Notes under the pieces: model-generated
Seen by the model: the letters and a program-made list of their open reading frames with translations, nothing else
Databases searched by the model: none
What the model was told of the DNA's origin: nothing
Part shown: piece after piece, positions 1 to 9,639 of the stretch
Layout of the letters: the number at the start of each line of letters is the position of its first letter
How positions within the stretch are numbered: the first letter of the stretch is position 1
Origin: Paludibacter sp.
GTDB taxonomy: Bacteria > Bacteroidota > Bacteroidia > Bacteroidales > Paludibacteraceae
Direction of reading: 5' to 3'
Assembly: GCA_019163375.1 (NCBI GenBank)
Contig: JAFLKK010000007.1
Location: forward strand, 345,813 to 409,812
Length of the DNA: 64,000 bases
Position numbers and translations under genes: made by a program

Positions 1-113
1 AGGCTTGGGTGTGAGTTGTTGCGTAAAGCGATTTTGTTCTAAAAATCTATGCATTAACTCCCCGCGACTATACTATTTTTCGGATTCAATCGACAAAAAT
101 ACAAAAAAAATAG

Positions 114-121
114 TAACTTTG
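114..121 (+). promoter_or_regulatory. Bacteroidetes -7 element (TAACTTTG)
   Basis: TAACTTTG matches the Bacteroidetes sigma-70 -7 consensus TAnnTTTG. It lies about 145 bases upstream of the RhuM-like gene. A second, weaker TTTCCTTTG lies near 170 and could be the closer start. The rest of 1-265 shows no gene; a GTAACTCGTAACT spacer repeat occurs near 190-205. Confidence 0.4.
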
Positions 122-265
122 CACCTCTTTTTGGACTACAATTTCATACTAAATTGATATAAAATTATTTTTCCTTTGCAAGTAGATATTCGTAACTCGT
201 AACTAAATAGTATGGCTTTGCGAGATGATGTTTTTTGTTGAACAATTGATTATTTTTTATTCAAA

Positions 266-1276
266 ATGCAGAAAAGCGAAATACTGATATATCAAAATAA
301 CGATGGTAATATCAAGATTGATGTCCGACTTGACGAAGATACAGTTTGGTTGACGCAAGACCAAATGTCTTCACTTTTTGGTAAAGGTAGATCCACAATT
401 TCGGAACATATTCAAAATATATTTAGCGAAGGCGAATTGAATGAAAATGTGGGATGTCGGAATTTCCGACAAACCACTCAACATGGCGCTATTGAAGGGA
501 AAACACAAGAAAGAGACGTAAAGCATTATAATCTTGATGTCGTTATTTCGGTTGGGTACAGAGTCAAATCGCAGCAAGGTACTCAATTCCGAATTTGGGC
601 AACGCAGCGATTGAGAGAATATATTGTGAAGGGTTTTGCGCTCAACGATGACCGTTTTAAATCGGGTACTTCGATGAATTATTTCAGCGAGCTACAAGAA
701 CGGATACGGGAAATTCGGATTTCAGAGCGCTTCTTTTATCAAAAAATAAAAGATATTTATACCACAAGTATCGATTATAATCCGAAAGACGAAAGAACAA
801 TAGAGTTTTTTAAAATTGTACAAAACAAATTGCTTTGGGCTATCAGCAGTCAGACAGCTGCTGAGTTGATTTATCGTAGAGTTGATGCATCGTTACCGTT
901 ATTGGGAATGCTTTCTTATGATAAAAATAAACCTCAATCAATTAGGAAATCGGATATAAGTATTGCAAAAAACTATTTAAACGAGAATGAAATAAAATTA
1001 CTTGGTTTATTAGTGGAGCAATACCTCGCGTTTGCCGAAACGATGGCGCAGCAACAAACGCCAATGTATATGAATGATTGGATACAACGGTTGGACACAA
1101 TTCTTCAACTTAATGGAAGAGAGTTGCTGATGCATGCAGGTAAAGTGAGTCACGATATGGCGTTGCAAAAATCAAATTTGGAATACGAGAAATATCAATC
1201 AGTTCAGAAACAAATAGAGAAAGAGCAAAGTATGGTTGAGATAGAGCAGGATATAAAGAAATTGAAAGGTAAATAA
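266..1276 (+). CDS. RhuM-family protein
   Basis: The 336-residue protein matches the RhuM family (Pfam Virulence_RhuM), named after a Salmonella pathogenicity-island gene. Its molecular function is not established. An N-terminal helix-turn-helix-like segment (around residues 28-50, WLTQDQMSSLFGKGRSTISE) precedes the conserved block around residues 93-115 (VISVGYRVKSQQGTQFRIWA). The C-terminal 40 residues are charged and probably helical. There is no signal peptide or membrane segment, so it is probably cytosolic and may bind DNA. The start is the ATG just after an AT-rich leader. Family members are often on islands and prophages, but here there are no other mobile genes and glyS follows after only 19 bases, so read-through into glyS is possible. 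Confidence 0.8.
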   Translation: MQKSEILIYQNNDGNIKIDVRLDEDTVWLTQDQMSSLFGKGRSTISEHIQNIFSEGELNENVGCRNFRQTTQHGAIEGKTQERDVKHYNLDVVISVGYRVKSQQGTQFRIWATQRLREYIVKGFALNDDRFKSGTSMNYFSELQERIREIRISERFFYQKIKDIYTTSIDYNPKDERTIEFFKIVQNKLLWAISSQTAAELIYRRVDASLPLLGMLSYDKNKPQSIRKSDISIAKNYLNENEIKLLGLLVEQYLAFAETMAQQQTPMYMNDWIQRLDTILQLNGRELLMHAGKVSHDMALQKSNLEYEKYQSVQKQIEKEQSMVEIEQDIKKLKGK

Positions 1277-1295
1277 TATAGAAAACTAGATAGAT

Positions 1296-2843
1296 ATGGC
1301 TTCACAAGAAGATGTTTTTAAAAAATTGATTGCACATTGTAAGGAATATGGTTTTGTATTTCCTTCGAGCGAAATTTATGACGGATTAGCTGCTGTGTAC
1401 GACTATGGTCAAAATGGTGTTGAACTCAAAAACAATATCAAAAAGTATTGGTGGGACAGCATGGTGTTGCTCAATGAAAACGTGGTTGGACTTGATGCAG
1501 CCATCTTTATGCATCCTACTACCTGGAAAGCTTCCGGTCACGTGGATGCATTTAATGATCCGTTGATTGATAACAAGGACAGCAAAAAGCGTTATCGTGC
1601 CGATGTATTGATTGAAGATTTATTGGCAAAATACGATGACAAAATCAATAAAGAAGTTGAAAAAGCAGCTAAACGCTTTGGAGATAGTTTTGATGCTGCT
1701 GTTTTTCGTTCTACTAACGAACGCGTATTGGAAAATCAAGCTAAACGCGATGAGATTCACGCTCGTTTTGTAGCTGCGCTGAACGATTCCAACCTGGCTG
1801 AACTAAAAGCCATTATCGAAGATTACGAAGTGGTTTGTCCGGTAAGTGGGACCCGCAACTGGACTGATGTTCGTCAATTCAACCTGATGTTCTCCACTGA
1901 AATTGGTTCAACTGCCGATGGAGCAATGAAAATTTACCTTCGTCCCGAAACAGCTCAGGGTATTTTTGTAAACTACCTGAACGTACAAAAAACAGGTCGT
2001 ATGAAGATTCCTTTTGGTATTTGCCAGATTGGTAAAGCGTTCCGTAACGAAATTGTAGCTCGTCAGTTTATTTTCCGTATGCGCGAATTTGAACAAATGG
2101 AAATGCAATTTTTTGTACGTCCGGGCGAAGAAATGAAATGGTTTGAACACTGGAAACAAATGCGTTTGAAATGGCACAAAGCCCTTGGACTTGGTGACCA
2201 CAAGTATCGTTTCCACGATCACGATAAATTGGCTCACTATGCCAATGCCGCTACCGATATTGAATTTGAAATGCCTTTCGGTTTCAAAGAAGTGGAAGGA
2301 ATTCACTCGCGTACCGATTTTGACTTAGGAAGTCACGAAAAATTCTCAGGAAAAAATATCAAGTATTTCGATCCTGAAATCAACCAATCTTACACTCCAT
2401 ACGTAATTGAGACTTCGATTGGTGTGGATCGTACCTTCCTTTCTATCATGGCTGCTTCGTATAACGAAGAAACACTTGAGAACGGTGAAACTCGTGTAGT
2501 CTTGAATTTACCTCCTGTTTTAGCTCCGGTAAAAGCTTGTATCATGCCGTTGGTAAAGAAAGATGGCCTTCCTGAAAAAGCCCGCGAAATCATGAACGAT
2601 TTGAAATTCGATTTCAAATGTGGTTATGACGAAAAAGACTCTATCGGAAAACGATATCGTCGTCAGGATGCTGTTGGTACTCCATTCTGTATCACGGTGG
2701 ATCATCAAACTCCTGTAGATAACACGGTGACTATTCGCTATCGCGATACTATGTTGCAGGAGCGTGTGGCTGTTGCAGATCTACACAAAATCATTGGTAA
2801 CTTGGTGAACATGAAGAATTTGTTCAAGAAAATTATGGAGTAA
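1296..2843 (+). CDS. glyS: glycyl-tRNA synthetase (single-chain, class II)
   Basis: It charges tRNA-Gly with glycine using ATP, in the cytosol. The 515-residue protein is the homodimeric type found in eukaryotes, archaea and many bacteria, not the alpha2beta2 enzyme of E. coli. A class II motif 2 stretch (FRNEI, near residue 250) and the glycine-pocket block GIHSRTDFDLGSH (near residue 335) are visible. An anticodon-binding domain begins near residue 410 (PPVLAPVKACIMPLV). Length is normal for Bacteroidetes. A strong hairpin terminator follows the stop codon. The window also holds a tRNA-Gly(GCC) gene, its substrate, 15 kb away. Confidence 0.97.
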   Translation: MASQEDVFKKLIAHCKEYGFVFPSSEIYDGLAAVYDYGQNGVELKNNIKKYWWDSMVLLNENVVGLDAAIFMHPTTWKASGHVDAFNDPLIDNKDSKKRYRADVLIEDLLAKYDDKINKEVEKAAKRFGDSFDAAVFRSTNERVLENQAKRDEIHARFVAALNDSNLAELKAIIEDYEVVCPVSGTRNWTDVRQFNLMFSTEIGSTADGAMKIYLRPETAQGIFVNYLNVQKTGRMKIPFGICQIGKAFRNEIVARQFIFRMREFEQMEMQFFVRPGEEMKWFEHWKQMRLKWHKALGLGDHKYRFHDHDKLAHYANAATDIEFEMPFGFKEVEGIHSRTDFDLGSHEKFSGKNIKYFDPEINQSYTPYVIETSIGVDRTFLSIMAASYNEETLENGETRVVLNLPPVLAPVKACIMPLVKKDGLPEKAREIMNDLKFDFKCGYDEKDSIGKRYRRQDAVGTPFCITVDHQTPVDNTVTIRYRDTMLQERVAVADLHKIIGNLVNMKNLFKKIME

Positions 2844-2867
2844 TCTTTCCCAATTACAATTTATACA

Positions 2868-2902
2868 ATCGGGGTGGCTTTGAGTCACCCCGATTTTTTT
2901 TT
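2868..2902 (+). terminator. Rho-independent terminator of glyS
   Basis: ATCGGGGTG and CACCCCGAT form a 9-bp GC-rich stem with a 9-base loop, followed by nine T residues. It lies 25 bases after the glyS stop. Confidence 0.92.
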
Positions 2903-3000
2903 AAAGAAAACGTTTTCTTCGGAATCCCTTTTTTGGTATGATTTATGTAAGTTTTGAATCCGCAGATATTTTTCAATAATTCTTTTAAAAACAATCAAAA

Positions 3001-3426
3001 ATGAAAAAGATGTTTTTTATTGGTGCTCTTTGCATGGGTACTCTTTTTAGTTCCAACGCACAAATATCAACTAGTACGTTGCAAAACGCAGCAAAAACTG
3101 CTTCGACAGTTGCCACAGCTAGTGGTTTTGATGTAAAATCTTTATCGAGTGGTATTATGTCGAAACTTACCACTGTACTTCTTTTGAAGAAAACGCAAAG
3201 TCCGGCGGTTGCCTCAGCTGTTACAACTTTCCTGACGCAGAAATCAAGTATTCTTAGTTTAGCAAAGACCGACAAAACGGCTTATGCTTCGAAACTGAGT
3301 GGATTGACTGACACGTTGAAATCAAAACTTAAAACAGCATTAACCGCTGAACAGTACACTAAGTTTCTGAATTTGAAACCTGCACAAGCTACAACTGCAA
3401 ACGCTTTGTCGCAATTGTTTTTTTGA
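3001..3426 (+). CDS. small exported helical protein of unknown function
   Basis: The 141-residue protein has a clear signal peptide (MKKMFFIGALCMGTLFSSNA, cleavage after SNA). The mature part is rich in Ala, Ser, Thr, Leu and Lys, has no cysteine, and looks wholly helical, with a repeating pattern of short amphipathic helices. I do not recognise a catalytic motif. It resembles small exported helical proteins common in Bacteroidetes. It stands alone between two terminators, so it is probably a monocistronic periplasmic or surface protein. Confidence 0.7.
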   Translation: MKKMFFIGALCMGTLFSSNAQISTSTLQNAAKTASTVATASGFDVKSLSSGIMSKLTTVLLLKKTQSPAVASAVTTFLTQKSSILSLAKTDKTAYASKLSGLTDTLKSKLKTALTAEQYTKFLNLKPAQATTANALSQLFF

Positions 3427-3448
3427 GAATAGAATAGCAATGTCGAAT

Positions 3449-3485
3449 AAAAGTCCTAAGGCAATATATGCTTTAGGACTTTTTT
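3449..3485 (+). terminator. Rho-independent terminator
   Basis: AAAAGTCCTAA pairs with TTAGGACTTTT around a loop of about a dozen bases, and a T run follows. It ends the small exported-protein gene. Confidence 0.85.
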
Positions 3486-3576
3486 ATGTTCTGTGTCGAT
3501 ATTAAGATTAATATGTTTTGATAAATGGGTGCAACATTTTCCGGGGTTTAAGCATCTAATTATAAAACGAAGTTCC

Positions 3577-4005
3577 ATGAAAGCTAAATTCCACATTCTG
3601 TATGTTTTAATGCTGTTTATCAACTTAGTAAGTTGTAATTCAAACGTCAATGTTGAGGCGTCGACAAAACCCAGCGATACTATTACAATTGGTATTAAAG
3701 ATGTATTTTTGCATAAGGATCCGGAGTTTACCTTACAAGTTGATTCTATCCTGAACGATTCAAGATGTCCGATTGGTGCTCAATGTTTTTGGGAAGGTAA
3801 TGCCGAGGTTAGATTTAAACTATCATCCCTCAATTCAAAAACTGTAATGTTTAATTTGAATACTGCCAATATTTTCAGAAAAGATACGATTATTGAAGGC
3901 ATTAAATTTAAGCTAATCGAGCTAAACAATCAACCTGATATTATGGGTAGAAACTCTTATCAGAGTTACCGCGTAAAAATTTATTACTCAACTTTAGTCC
4001 GATAA
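3577..4005 (+). CDS. putative lipoprotein
   Basis: The ATG at 3577 is chosen because it begins a lipoprotein signal peptide (MKAKFHILYVLMLFINLVSC) with the acylated cysteine at residue 20. The frame is open upstream to 3493, but those codons do not look like protein. The 142-residue product has two cysteines in the mature part (SRCPIGAQCFWEGNAEV, near residues 65-80), which may form a disulphide. The pattern CPxxxxCxWxG is typical of a family of small Bacteroidetes lipoproteins, but I cannot give a function. The gene converges on the EF-G2 gene. Confidence 0.7.
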   Translation: MKAKFHILYVLMLFINLVSCNSNVNVEASTKPSDTITIGIKDVFLHKDPEFTLQVDSILNDSRCPIGAQCFWEGNAEVRFKLSSLNSKTVMFNLNTANIFRKDTIIEGIKFKLIELNNQPDIMGRNSYQSYRVKIYYSTLVR

Positions 4006-4028
4006 GATTAATACGTTCTTTATGCGAA

Positions 4029-4068
4029 AAAAGCAGTTACCCGTTTTCCGGATAACTGCTTTGGTTTT
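4029..4068. terminator. bidirectional terminator
   Basis: AAGCAGTTA and TAACTGCTT form the stem, with A-rich and T-rich flanks on both sides. It therefore serves the convergent lipoprotein gene (plus) and the EF-G2 gene (minus). Confidence 0.8.
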
Positions 4069-4088
4069 TAAATATAGGAATCGTGTGT

Positions 4089-6248
4089 TTAGTCTTCTTC
4101 TTTTTTAGATGCTTCGTATTCTTTCAGTAATTTGTCCTGAATATCCATGGGTACCAGTTCATAATTGGCAAACTTCATGCTGAACGAAGCACGACCACCG
4201 GTAAGTGAACTCAGCGTAGTAGAGTAACTTCCCAATTCTTTCAATGGAATTTTGGCGGATAGTTTTTCGTAACCTTTTTCGCTTTCCATACCCATGATTA
4301 CTGCACGTCGACCTTGCAAATCGCTCATAACATCACCAAGTCGGTCGGACGGTGCCTGAACAGTTACGTCGTAAACCGGTTCGAGCAATTTCGGTCCGGC
4401 ATCTTTAAAAGCAGCCGAAAAGGCATTACGACCTGCCAGACGGAACGATATCTCGTTTGAATCAACCGGGTGCATCTTGCCGTCGTACACAATTACACGC
4501 ACATCGCGCGCATACGAACCAGTCAGCGGTCCTTGTTCAATGCGATCCATAATTCCTTTCAAGATAGCCGGAACAAAACGGGCATCGATTGAACCACCCA
4601 CAATACTGTTAATAAGAACCAATCTGCCACCCCAGTCCAGGTCGATAACCTGCGTGTCGCGATTGCTGATTTTGTATTCCTGACCCGCAAATCGGAAGGT
4701 ATCCGGCGCAGGCATACCATCGTAATATGGCTCGATAATCATGTGAACTTCCCCAAATTGACCTGAACCTCCCGATTGTTTTTTATGACGATAATCGGCA
4801 CGTGCATTTTTGGTTATGGTTTCGCGATATGGAATTCTGGGTTCTTTGAATTCAATTGGAATTTTATCATTGTGTTCGATACGCCATTTCAATGTGCGTA
4901 AGTGAAATTCTCCCTGCCCATATAAAATAGTCTGTTTCAGTTCCTTCGATTGCTCCACCACCCATGTTGGATCTTCTTCGTGCATGCGGGTAAGCACTTC
5001 GCTCAGCTTTTCTTCATCGGCTTCAGAAACAGCTTTAATAGCACGTCTGTATTTCGGTTCGGGATATTTAATCTCTTTGAAATCATATTCGCAGCCTTTA
5101 GCATTCAAGGTATTGCCGGTGCGTGTATCTTTCAATTTTACTGTTGCACCAATATCACCGGCCAAAATTTCATCTACTTTCGTGCGGATTTGTCCTGCTA
5201 CCGAGAATATCTGGCTGATGCGTTCTTTCGAACTGCGGTCGACATTTACTAAATCATCTCCTTCTTTGAGCTTACCACTCATTACTTTAAAATATGATAC
5301 TTCGCCAATATGAGGTTCAATGCTGGTTTTGAAAACATAAATACTTGTCGGCCCGTTTACATCAGCCGCAATAATTTGTCCATCGTGTGTTTTTGGTTTT
5401 TCGGTATCGCTAACACTTGGTGATACATTACCCACAAACTCCATCAAACGGCGAACACACATGTCTTTACCTGCACAAACGCAGAAAACCGGGAACATAT
5501 CGCGATGAATAAGTCCCTTGCGGATACCAATTCGTAATTCATCCTCCGTCAAATTTCCCTGATCGAAGAATTTCTCCATCAGTTCTTCATCGTGTTCGGC
5601 AGCTGCTTCTACCAGTGCATTGTGCAGTTCTTGTGCTTTTTCTATTTCGCTTGCCGGAATTTCCAATACATCAGGAACACCACCTTCGGGTTTCCATTGG
5701 TACATTTTCATTTTCAAGACATCTACCACTGCATTAAATTGAGGTCCGGTGCTGATGGGATATTGAATTTGAACTACTTTATTTCCAAAATTTTCTTTTA
5801 GTTGTACTAATGTACGATCGAAATCGGCTTTTTCCTGATCGAGATGATTGGTTACAAAAATAACCGGTTTATTAAATTTTTCGGTGTAACGGAAGTGGTT
5901 CTTAGTCCCAACTTCTACTCCGTATTGCGTGTTGAGAAGGATAAGTGCAGTGTCGGTAACATTGAGTGAGGTAACAACTCCACCGATAAAGTCGTCGGAA
6001 CCCGGACAATCGATAAAATTCAATTTCTTGTTCAACCATTCGGTTTGGATGATTGTTGAAAAAACGGAATAGCCATACTCTTTTTCTACCGGAAAATAAT
6101 CAGAAACAGTGTTTTGTCCATTTACAGTGCCTCTTCGTTTTATAACACCACTCTCGTAAAGCATCGCTTCCACAAGAGTGGTTTTCCCGGCGCCAGAACT
6201 TCCCAACAGCGAGATGTTCTTAATTTCATTAGATTGATATACTTTCAT
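4089..6248 (-). CDS. fusA2: elongation factor G paralogue (EF-G2 type)
   Basis: This 719-residue protein has the full EF-G layout: G domain, domain II, and domains III-V with the domain IV signature HKKQSGGSGQFG. It should act in ribosomal translocation. The GTPase motifs are altered. G1 is normal (GSSGAGKT, residues 16-23), but G3 reads DCPGSDD (80-86), so the catalytic His of DxPGH is Ser. Switch I reads KEYGYSV in place of the usual RGITI. G4 is NHLD in place of NKxD. A Bacteroides thetaiotaomicron EF-G2 has been reported to support translocation without GTPase activity and to matter under starvation. I infer that this is its orthologue. It is not in a str operon, and canonical fusA is not in the window. 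Confidence 0.85.
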   Translation of the reverse strand: MKVYQSNEIKNISLLGSSGAGKTTLVEAMLYESGVIKRRGTVNGQNTVSDYFPVEKEYGYSVFSTIIQTEWLNKKLNFIDCPGSDDFIGGVVTSLNVTDTALILLNTQYGVEVGTKNHFRYTEKFNKPVIFVTNHLDQEKADFDRTLVQLKENFGNKVVQIQYPISTGPQFNAVVDVLKMKMYQWKPEGGVPDVLEIPASEIEKAQELHNALVEAAAEHDEELMEKFFDQGNLTEDELRIGIRKGLIHRDMFPVFCVCAGKDMCVRRLMEFVGNVSPSVSDTEKPKTHDGQIIAADVNGPTSIYVFKTSIEPHIGEVSYFKVMSGKLKEGDDLVNVDRSSKERISQIFSVAGQIRTKVDEILAGDIGATVKLKDTRTGNTLNAKGCEYDFKEIKYPEPKYRRAIKAVSEADEEKLSEVLTRMHEEDPTWVVEQSKELKQTILYGQGEFHLRTLKWRIEHNDKIPIEFKEPRIPYRETITKNARADYRHKKQSGGSGQFGEVHMIIEPYYDGMPAPDTFRFAGQEYKISNRDTQVIDLDWGGRLVLINSIVGGSIDARFVPAILKGIMDRIEQGPLTGSYARDVRVIVYDGKMHPVDSNEISFRLAGRNAFSAAFKDAGPKLLEPVYDVTVQAPSDRLGDVMSDLQGRRAVIMGMESEKGYEKLSAKIPLKELGSYSTTLSSLTGGRASFSMKFANYELVPMDIQDKLLKEYEASKKEED

Positions 6249-6432
6249 ACTGTATTAAATTATAAATGATTAATACTAAAAAATAAATTGCTTTTTATAA
6301 TGAAAAATCGTATGGCAATGTATGAAATCTCAACAATAAATTTACTTAATTCTATATGTTATATAACAGTGTTTTTTAGCATAAAAATACCTGACCCTAC
6401 ATCCCAAAGGGGACAAAAGATCAGGCATCTAG

Positions 6433-6455
6433 AAAAAATGAAAGCAGTAGCTTTC
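6433..6455 (-). terminator. probable terminator of the MFS gene
   Basis: On the minus strand GAAAGC-TACT-GCTTTC is followed by ATTTTTT. The stem is only 6 bp, but its position just after the MFS stop fits. The remaining bases to 6248 show no gene. Confidence 0.5.
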
Positions 6456-6475
6456 TCTATAAATAAAGAGATGTT

Positions 6476-7714
6476 TTACCTTCTCAACATTGCCTTTGTT
6501 TCTTTCCAATAAACAGGGGACGAGATAAAGAACCAGAAAGTAACAAAAATGCAGAACGCCAGAATAACACCGAAAACGGCATAACTATTTTCGGAAGTAA
6601 ACTGAGTAGTTAGTGAGAAAAAGAGCGTGCCCAGAAGTACGAAAATAAAGGTTAGCAGGTTCAGATAACCAATCATGTCGCCAAGCTTTCGACCTAAACC
6701 TGAGTTTTGAAGTATCGACAAACAGGGAATTTGAAACAAGCCACCCATAAATGCTACTACGAATACACAAAGAATAAAAAACCAAAGACTGAGATGAAAA
6801 AAGGTAAGAACGATAAACATCAAACTCATACCCATTATTCCTATCAGAATAAGTCCTTTTTTTACCTCTTTGCCTGATATTTTACCTGCAGCCCAACAGC
6901 CCAGTGCAATGCCAATGGCTGCGCAAGCCATTACCATGCCTGTGGTAGTGTTCGAAGCCTGATAAACATGTTTGCAATGAATGACCAGGTTCATTTGCAG
7001 CATTCCTCCAATAAGCCAAAAAGCCGACGCGCCAAAAATGGCATTGTTTACGCTGGCATGACTTCGTGCAAAACGGTAGGAATCAATCAAAAAACGAATG
7101 GGGTTGAGCGTGCCCTCTTTACTCTCATCTTCGGGAAGTTCAACAGCTTTTATGGACCGTGTAACCACAAAGCCGAGTACTGCCAGACCAATATAAATGC
7201 TGAAAACCACCCATTGATTGTAGACATCCGACACAATTGAAGCACTAACCGTACCGATAAGAATACCCAAAAACGCCATCATTTCGAATACACCACTACC
7301 AAAAGAAACACCATGCTCGCCACCAATATCCCGGATCAAACTGTACTTGGACGGCGAGTACAAGCAACTCAAAATCCCCATGACTAAAACGGCAAAAACA
7401 GCCAACATTACCCAGTGAAAATAAAAGGCAACACAAGCCACTACCAGCACCGGGATTTCGAGTAATTTACAAAGGATGAAGACTTTCTTTTTGGAATAAA
7501 TAACCGCAAATCTACCGGCCAAGGGCGAAAGAAACAGATAAGGTACAACCAACGATGCCGAAACCATGGAGATGAGCTGTGACTGCGTCATCCATTGGGG
7601 TAAAGCCCAACCTACGGCAATGAATATAATGCAGTTTTTCAGGAAATTATCGTTGTAAACCCCGAGGAAATTACTAAGGAATAGCGGAGTCCATTTGCTA
7701 CGAAATAGTTGCAT
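6476..7714 (-). CDS. MFS transporter, LplT-like
   Basis: The 412-residue protein has about 12 hydrophobic segments and sits in the inner membrane. The N-terminus (WTPLFLSNFLGVYNDNFLKN) resembles the lysophospholipid transporter LplT and related MFS proteins, in which the N-D-N motif in helix 1 is typical. The cytoplasmic loop has YSPSKYSLIRDI, also LplT-like. In other bacteria LplT works with an acyltransferase (Aas), sometimes fused to it; no acyltransferase domain or gene is adjacent here, so the substrate is uncertain. The gene is transcribed leftward and stands alone. Confidence 0.8.
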   Translation of the reverse strand: MQLFRSKWTPLFLSNFLGVYNDNFLKNCIIFIAVGWALPQWMTQSQLISMVSASLVVPYLFLSPLAGRFAVIYSKKKVFILCKLLEIPVLVVACVAFYFHWVMLAVFAVLVMGILSCLYSPSKYSLIRDIGGEHGVSFGSGVFEMMAFLGILIGTVSASIVSDVYNQWVVFSIYIGLAVLGFVVTRSIKAVELPEDESKEGTLNPIRFLIDSYRFARSHASVNNAIFGASAFWLIGGMLQMNLVIHCKHVYQASNTTTGMVMACAAIGIALGCWAAGKISGKEVKKGLILIGIMGMSLMFIVLTFFHLSLWFFILCVFVVAFMGGLFQIPCLSILQNSGLGRKLGDMIGYLNLLTFIFVLLGTLFFSLTTQFTSENSYAVFGVILAFCIFVTFWFFISSPVYWKETKAMLRR

Positions 7715-7783
7715 TTAATTTTAGTATAATCCCGGTGAAAGAACTGAATCTTACTCCGGGTGTTGATGACTATTGTTTGATTA

Positions 7784-9511
7784 TCAGCGTTTACGGAGCG
7801 AGAAAATAAACCGAAGTCCACCTCCGGGTACGTTTTTTGCTGAAATATTTCCACGATGAAAAAGAACGGCATTTTTCACAATAGCCAATCCTAAACCGGT
7901 TCCACCCACCTTTCGGCTCCGCCCTTTGTCTACCCGGTAGAAACGTTCGAACAGCCTACTTAAATGCTCTTCGGCTACTCCGATACCATTGTCGGAAAAA
8001 GAGAAATAATAAAAATGCTCGTCTTCCCGATAGCAATTAATCTCTATTGTCAGCCGTTCACCACCGTACGCTAATGCGTTGTCCAACAGGTTTCTGAATA
8101 TAGAATAGAGCAGTGATCTGTTACCCTGTATTTCGCAGTCGGTCATTACTTTGTTGATGGCAGTACATTCTTTTTGTTCGATTTGCAAATGAACATCTTT
8201 GAGTACGTCGGATACAACCTCGTACAAATTAGACGGTTCTTTCTCGAATAATCGCTTGGCTTCGTCCATCTTGTTCAGTGTGGAAATATCCTGCAAAAGA
8301 GCGCTCAACCGCTGTGCTTGCTGGAATGACCGTTCAACAAAGAATCGCTGGCGAAGTGGATCAAGATTTGGATTCTCAAGAATACTTTCCATGTATCCCA
8401 AAATGCTGCTTACGGGAGTCTTTAGCTCGTGTGAAATGTTCTGAGTCAAGTGTCTTTTTAGCTCATTTTCATGTTCTTGCACAGATATGTCGTTGATGGA
8501 AATTTCAAATGTATTGTCCTGAAAAACGATACATTGCAAGGCAAATATGCGTCCGCCTTTCTCTATTTTCAGCCGCTTTCTGTTCAGTTGATTGTTGAGC
8601 AGACTTTGATCAATAAATTCATTGATTTCGTCCAGCTCGGGAAGTAAAAATATCTGATCTGAACTTTCGCATTGATGATCGGAAAGAATATTGGTGTACT
8701 GAATAAAATGGGTATTAGCTAGAATTTCTTTCTTTTCTGACGAAAAAATACCCAGACCTTCTTGCGAAATAAGAAGATGTTTGATGAGTTTTTCACGCTC
8801 CTTATTTACATCATCTTTGGTGAGTAGCAGTAATTTGTAAAGATGCACAATATTTTTACTTATTTCGCCCAATTCATCATTCGGGAATTCAATATCTGTG
8901 TCTAATATCTCCTCGTTTTCGGCTTTTTGAGTAAAAATACGTAGTCGATCTATGGATCGGGTAAAATTACGTGCAATAAGGTAAAGTGCCAGTATGGCAA
9001 AAATAAGTACTACAATCATGAAGTACATGAAAGAAGTGTTGGCCTTAAGCATGCTTGCCAGGCTAACATTGTAGGGCAATGCACTGCGAACGAATGCACG
9101 TGGAAACCGATGCGCTAAATAATAATAATTCACTCCGGTGGAGAAGGAATGTCGAATGGCTTTTCCGTTTTCTGAAGTCAATGCCATCTGAATTTCAGGG
9201 CGTTGAAGATGATTACCCAACTTAGTTCCTTTTTTTACAAACGAATCGAAAATAACCACACCTGCCGTGTCAATTACTGTTACCCGCAACGAGCTGTCAG
9301 GGAATAAACGTACATATTGTTCAAGTGTTTCCCAGCTTGCTCCCTTTTCCTCAAAAAACTTATTGATGGTATAGTTATAAATGGTAAGTTGTTGATCAAG
9401 TTGTTGGGTACGGAACTCTTTTTCGCGTTGGTACTGAAAAAACGAGATGATAGCCAGCATCAAAAAGAAGATGCTGAAGAAATAGAGAAACAGGCGGCGA
9501 TTTAAAGTCAT
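7784..9511 (-). CDS. phoR: sensor histidine kinase, PhoR type
   Basis: The 575-residue membrane kinase lies 128 bases downstream of phoB and is its likely partner in phosphate sensing. TM1 is at residues 8-25, a periplasmic domain of about 130 residues follows, TM2 is around 160-180, and then a HAMP-like region. The H-box HELKTPVSSILGYME is near residue 357, the N-box RNLLDNALAY near 475, and GGTGLGLAIVKN near 545, so all catalytic elements are intact. The periplasmic domain is longer than in E. coli PhoR and resembles other Bacteroidetes PhoR proteins. Its place next to pst/phoU and phoB supports control by Pi flux through Pst and PhoU. Confidence 0.9.
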   Translation of the reverse strand: MTLNRRLFLYFFSIFFLMLAIISFFQYQREKEFRTQQLDQQLTIYNYTINKFFEEKGASWETLEQYVRLFPDSSLRVTVIDTAGVVIFDSFVKKGTKLGNHLQRPEIQMALTSENGKAIRHSFSTGVNYYYLAHRFPRAFVRSALPYNVSLASMLKANTSFMYFMIVVLIFAILALYLIARNFTRSIDRLRIFTQKAENEEILDTDIEFPNDELGEISKNIVHLYKLLLLTKDDVNKEREKLIKHLLISQEGLGIFSSEKKEILANTHFIQYTNILSDHQCESSDQIFLLPELDEINEFIDQSLLNNQLNRKRLKIEKGGRIFALQCIVFQDNTFEISINDISVQEHENELKRHLTQNISHELKTPVSSILGYMESILENPNLDPLRQRFFVERSFQQAQRLSALLQDISTLNKMDEAKRLFEKEPSNLYEVVSDVLKDVHLQIEQKECTAINKVMTDCEIQGNRSLLYSIFRNLLDNALAYGGERLTIEINCYREDEHFYYFSFSDNGIGVAEEHLSRLFERFYRVDKGRSRKVGGTGLGLAIVKNAVLFHRGNISAKNVPGGGLRFIFSLRKR

Positions 9512-9639
9512 GTGAGAATTTACTATTTAGACATTTACCATTTACTTTTAGAGTAGAATACAGAATAAAAATTCAATCACGATTTAATTAATAGAAAAAA
9601 AGAAATGGTAAATTGTAACTGAAACAATAGTCAATATCT

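Noticed and set aside
266-1276. genomic island around the RhuM-like gene
   Set aside because: No integrase, tRNA edge, phage gene or composition change accompanies it within the window.
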